This document shows positions 15,476 to 17,431 of a DNA stretch of 17,431 bases, piece by piece. The position numbers and the translations under genes were made by a program. The notes under the pieces are model-generated. The model had not been told where the DNA came from, did not search any database, and worked only from the letters and a program-made list of their open reading frames with translations. Each line of letters begins with the position of its first letter. The first letter of the stretch is position 1. Source of the stretch: Opitutia bacterium UBA7441 (lineage in GTDB: Bacteria > Verrucomicrobiota > Verrucomicrobiia > Opitutales > Coraliomargaritaceae); NCBI GenBank assembly GCA_002480015.1, contig DLQD01000147.1, positions 1-17,431 on the forward strand, read 5' to 3'.

Positions 15476-16435
15476 TTAGAAAATTTTACGAACAGAGCGC
15501 AAGCGTGCGCTACGGCTGCGTGGGTTGGATGCGATTTCGGCCTCTTTCGGGCTGATCGGGCGCGTTGAGATCATGGTTGCTCGGACTTCGCGCTCGTCTA
15601 GGGTGCGACTGTCGCGGGCGTGTTCAGGGCGACCGGCCATTTTGCGGCAGAAGCGTTTGACGATACGGTCTTCAAGCGAGTGGAAGCTAATCGCAGCGAG
15701 AACGCCTTCCGGTAAGAGGCAATCAAACGCAGCCGGAAGGCCGCGTTCGATCGCGCTCAACTCATCATTCACCTCAACCCTAATACCTTGAAAAGTTCGC
15801 GTCGCTGGGTGGACCGCCTTGCGACCTCGAGGGGTCGGCCCGACTGCGTCAACGATGAGTCCAGCCAGGGACTGTGTGCGCTGAAGCGCGCCTGTGCCGC
15901 GTGCCGCGATGATGGCCTTGACCACGCGGCGCCAACGTTGCTCTTCGCCGTAGTTGCGCACGGCGCGAACGAGTGACTCCTCGTCGGCCGTTTCCAGAAA
16001 CTCAGCCGCGCTGATCCCCTCTGCAGGGTTCATGCGCATATCGACGGGTGCATCGTAGCGGAAGGAAAAGCCACGTTCTTCTGTATCGAGTTGAAAGGAC
16101 GACAGGCCAAAATCAAAAAGCACACCGTGAAAGCCAGACTCATTCAATTCAGCGAGATTGCCGAAATTGATATGATAAAGGCGAAAGCGTTCGCCGAACT
16201 CGGCCTTGAGAGCTTCGGCCCGCGGCAAGGCGGCCGGATCGCGATCCAAAGCAACAACTTCTACATCATCCGCCGATTCAAGCATGGCACGGGCATGGCC
16301 GCCGCCGCCGAAAGTTCCATCGAGGAGCTTCACACCTCCGCGCGGAGCAAGCAGTTCCAGCGTCTCGTGCAGCAAGACGGGAACATGGCCACTTGCCGTG
16401 GCAGGTGTGTGTGCATCATCGATCGAGGAAGACAT
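15476..16435 (-). CDS. rsmH: 16S rRNA (cytosine(1402)-N(4))-methyltransferase
   Basis: RsmH (MraW) methylates N4 of cytosine 1402 in 16S rRNA using S-adenosylmethionine, fine-tuning the ribosomal P site. The 319-residue length is normal. The start GHVPVLLHETLELLAP (16-31), the SAM-binding loop LLDGTFGGGGHARAML (37-52), DFGLSSFQLDTEERGFSFR (108-126), MRMNP, HPATRTFQGIRVEVND (209-224) and SFHSLEDRIVKRF (250-262) are all typical, as is the NPRSRSARLRSVRK end. Its ATG lies 20 bases inside the end of the small upstream gene, so it is probably translated by coupling. Its stop is 12 bases before the ftsL-like start. Confidence 0.99.
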   Translation of the reverse strand: MSSSIDDAHTPATASGHVPVLLHETLELLAPRGGVKLLDGTFGGGGHARAMLESADDVEVVALDRDPAALPRAEALKAEFGERFRLYHINFGNLAELNESGFHGVLFDFGLSSFQLDTEERGFSFRYDAPVDMRMNPAEGISAAEFLETADEESLVRAVRNYGEEQRWRRVVKAIIAARGTGALQRTQSLAGLIVDAVGPTPRGRKAVHPATRTFQGIRVEVNDELSAIERGLPAAFDCLLPEGVLAAISFHSLEDRIVKRFCRKMAGRPEHARDSRTLDEREVRATMISTRPISPKEAEIASNPRSRSARLRSVRKIF

Positions 16436-16649
16436 GGAGCCAGTTCCGCAGGACGGAAGGTTTACTTTGAGCTTTTAAGTGGGCCCGCTCCCGGCGCTGG
16501 AGTGCATCGCGAACGGCATCGGTCGTGTAAAAGTGGCCCCGGGGCAGAGCGGAAAAAGTCCAGGAACTACGACGCTCCCGGCGGGGGTGCGAGAGGTAAC
16601 CAGAAGTGCGGAAGTTTTCGCGGGCGATGCTTTCGAAGACCTTGTCCAT
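16416..16649 (-). CDS. Small hypothetical protein between mraZ and rsmH
   Basis: A 77-residue ORF that occupies the space between mraZ and rsmH in the same orientation. The ATG at 16649 has a good ribosome binding site, GAGGG, 5 bases upstream (16655-16659); a TTG at 16661 is a poorer option. Its TGA lies 20 bases inside rsmH. The protein is basic and arginine-rich in the first half (SHPRRERRSS), then has a likely helix (TTDAVRDALQRRERAHL) and ends SVLRNWLHVFLDR, which may form a short amphipathic helix. No membrane span, signal peptide or known domain is seen. The ribosome site, tight packing and overlap make it probably real. A role in rRNA modification or division control is only suggested by place. 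Confidence 0.68.
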   Translation of the reverse strand: MDKVFESIARENFRTSGYLSHPRRERRSSWTFSALPRGHFYTTDAVRDALQRRERAHLKAQSKPSVLRNWLHVFLDR

Positions 16650-16668
16650 AATTTCCCTCAAGTTTGAA

Positions 16669-17130
16669 TTAGAAGCCGAAGCCTTTCGCGATGTCGGCCA
16701 AATCTTCGGCTGCGCCGTCGTCCGACATCAGTTCGTCGTAAAGGGTCTCATCGAAGATTTTAAACTTGGATGCCTCACCTAAGAGCACGACCGACTTTTG
16801 CAGGCCAGCGTGGTGAATGAGCTTCTCATTCAAATTAATGCGACCCTGCTTATCGCAGGAAAAATTGTGAGCCATCGACATGATACGGCGGATCGCGCGC
16901 TGTCCGTCCTGATCCCCCATGCTGATCTGGGAAAAACGCTCGTAGAGCTGTTCGATCATCTTGGGCGGATACACCACAACGGAGCGCTCCGTCAGGCTGG
17001 GAAGGGCAAGGAAGTTGTTGCTCTCAGAATCCAATTGCGGACGCCACTGCGAAGGAATCGTCAGACGACCCTTGTCGTCTACGGTGTGGCGGTATTCGCC
17101 AAAAAACTTCCCTATATTATCTGCGCTCAT
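16669..17130 (-). CDS. mraZ: Transcriptional regulator MraZ
   Basis: MraZ is a DNA-binding regulator that usually controls its own dcw operon. The 153-residue product has the two AbrB-like SpoVT/MraZ repeats: FFGEYRHTVDDKGRLTIPSQW (9-29, DKGR first copy) and NFSCDKQGRINLNEKLIHHA (89-108, second copy). The acidic end after residue 136 is longer than the core domain. The ATG at 17130 is preceded by GAGGA 4 bases upstream (17135-17139). Four MraZ-type boxes start 14 bases upstream of the start codon, so autoregulation is likely. It is the first gene of the eight- or nine-gene cluster that runs to mraY. Confidence 0.98.
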   Translation of the reverse strand: MSADNIGKFFGEYRHTVDDKGRLTIPSQWRPQLDSESNNFLALPSLTERSVVVYPPKMIEQLYERFSQISMGDQDGQRAIRRIMSMAHNFSCDKQGRINLNEKLIHHAGLQKSVVLLGEASKFKIFDETLYDELMSDDGAAEDLADIAKGFGF

Positions 17131-17143
17131 TTAATCCTCAGTG

Positions 17144-17178
17144 ACCCATTTCACACCAAAACGCCCCATTTCACCCCA
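17144..17178 (-). promoter_or_regulatory. MraZ operator: four boxes with 10-bp period
   Basis: Read on the reverse strand, TGGGG (17178-17174), TGGGG (17168-17164), TGGTG (17158-17154) and TGGGT (17148-17144) follow each other with exactly five bases between. This is the known MraZ site design of TGGGN repeats with 5-base spacers; the third box departs by one base. Spacers one and three are both TGAAA, so a 20-bp unit is repeated twice. A TTGACT at 17186-17181, directly upstream, could be the -35 element of the mraZ promoter, placing the boxes over the -10 region and start; no clear -10 is seen. Binding of MraZ there would block transcription. Confidence 0.85.
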
Positions 17179-17218
17179 CAAGTCAAGCCCTTTTGGGCCG
17201 ATTTTCTATTGAAAAATC

Positions 17219-17275
17219 CTGTGAATAAGTGAGTTAAGCAATTTCAAGGGAGCGATTTAATCGCCTTATTCACAG
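17219..17275. promoter_or_regulatory. Inverted pair of DnaA-box sequences upstream of mraZ
   Basis: ctgtgaataag (17219-17229) and cttattcacag (17265-17275) are perfect 11-bp inverted repeats 35 bases apart. Each arm contains a 9-mer that fits the DnaA box TTATNCACA: TTATTCACA at 17266-17274 on the plus strand and the same on the minus strand at 17228-17220. A smaller dyad gcgat-tta-atcgc (17252-17264) lies just inside the right arm. The pair sits 41 bases upstream of the MraZ boxes. This may mean DnaA control of the dcw operon; it could instead be a hairpin or part of a repeated intergenic element. Confidence 0.5.
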
Positions 17276-17431
17276 TTCGCCACGACCTCAAAGAGGAACG
17301 CATGACTCGCGGTGCGCAGATAAAAAAATGCACCAATAGGGGCAATACGGACAACGCCTACGAAACCGGGGAGCAAGGTAGACTTCAGCGACCTAGGCAA
17401 ATACACTCCGTCGCAGTCCCTGTATCACCGC
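17276..17431. other. Window end with two competing short ORFs, not resolved
   Basis: On the minus strand a 46-codon frame (GTG at 17406 to TAA at 17268-17266) encodes a hydrophobic, protein-like peptide with the segments KSTLLPGFVGVVRIAPIGAF and YLRTASHAFLFEVVANCE; an in-frame stop at 17427-17425 closes it upstream. On the plus strand an ATG at 17302, 4 bases after GAGGA, opens a frame that runs off the edge (start MTRGAQIKKCTNRG), hydrophilic and unrecognised. Both cannot easily be real. The minus frame has the better codon pattern, the plus frame the better ribosome site. The minus TAA falls inside the right DnaA-box arm. Confidence 0.3.

Noticed and set aside
16091..16651. Plus-strand 186-codon ORF across rsmH and the 77-aa gene
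   Set aside because: It is antisense to rsmH, which has all its motifs; the product has no recognisable domain.
17187..17198. gccc-tttt-gggc hairpin as a terminator
   Set aside because: The stem is only four pairs and no clean T-run follows, so it is too weak to call.
17201..17431. Chromosomal replication origin at the DnaA-box pair
   Set aside because: Only two boxes are seen, with no box cluster, no long AT-rich unwinding region and no dnaA or dnaN nearby.
1..17431. Defence system, prophage, insertion sequence or CRISPR array
   Set aside because: All long genes are housekeeping or envelope genes; no transposase, integrase, repeat-spacer pattern or nuclease defence gene was found apart from xseA, a repair enzyme.

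Overview
The window is about 17.4 kb of chromosomal DNA from a moderately GC-rich Gram-negative bacterium. The best guess is a marine Verrucomicrobiota of the Opitutales / Puniceicoccaceae type (Coraliomargarita-like). This is inferred from a mraZ-headed division and cell-wall (dcw) cluster, a DUF3568-like lipoprotein, a meso-DAP type MurE and many genes with weak or no Shine-Dalgarno sequence. No phage, insertion sequence, CRISPR array, tRNA or rRNA was recognised.

Left part, positions 1-3144. A partial class I/II aminotransferase (minus, truncated by the window edge) overlaps by one base the stop of an Lrp/AsnC regulator (minus). Divergent from them are a TVP38/TMEM64 (VTT) membrane protein and xseA, the large subunit of exonuclease VII, whose start lies inside the end of the membrane gene. 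Positions 3145-3530 have no confident gene but hold a long imperfect dyad, two tiny coupled ORFs and a terminator-like hairpin.

Middle part, 3531-8904, all plus: a single-span membrane protein of unknown function with a GspB/GspC-like tail, a DUF3568-like lipoprotein, a very good intrinsic terminator, a PfkB-family kinase, proA (glutamate-5-semialdehyde dehydrogenase) and a polytopic membrane protein with a TPR-like tail.

Right part, 8941-17130, all minus. The transcription order is mraZ, a 77-aa unknown, rsmH, an ftsL-like gene, a doubtful 69-aa ORF, ftsI, murE, murF and mraY. These genes couple septal peptidoglycan synthesis (FtsI, FtsL) to precursor synthesis (MurE adds meso-DAP, MurF adds D-Ala-D-Ala, MraY makes lipid I), with a 16S rRNA methyltransferase and the MraZ regulator at the head. 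The cluster stops at mraY; murD, ftsW, murG and murC are not in this window.

The most interesting non-coding region lies upstream of mraZ. Four MraZ-type boxes repeat every 10 bp at 17144-17178, and a perfect 11-bp inverted repeat at 17219-17275 carries a consensus DnaA box in each arm. Together they suggest dual control of the division cluster by MraZ and DnaA.
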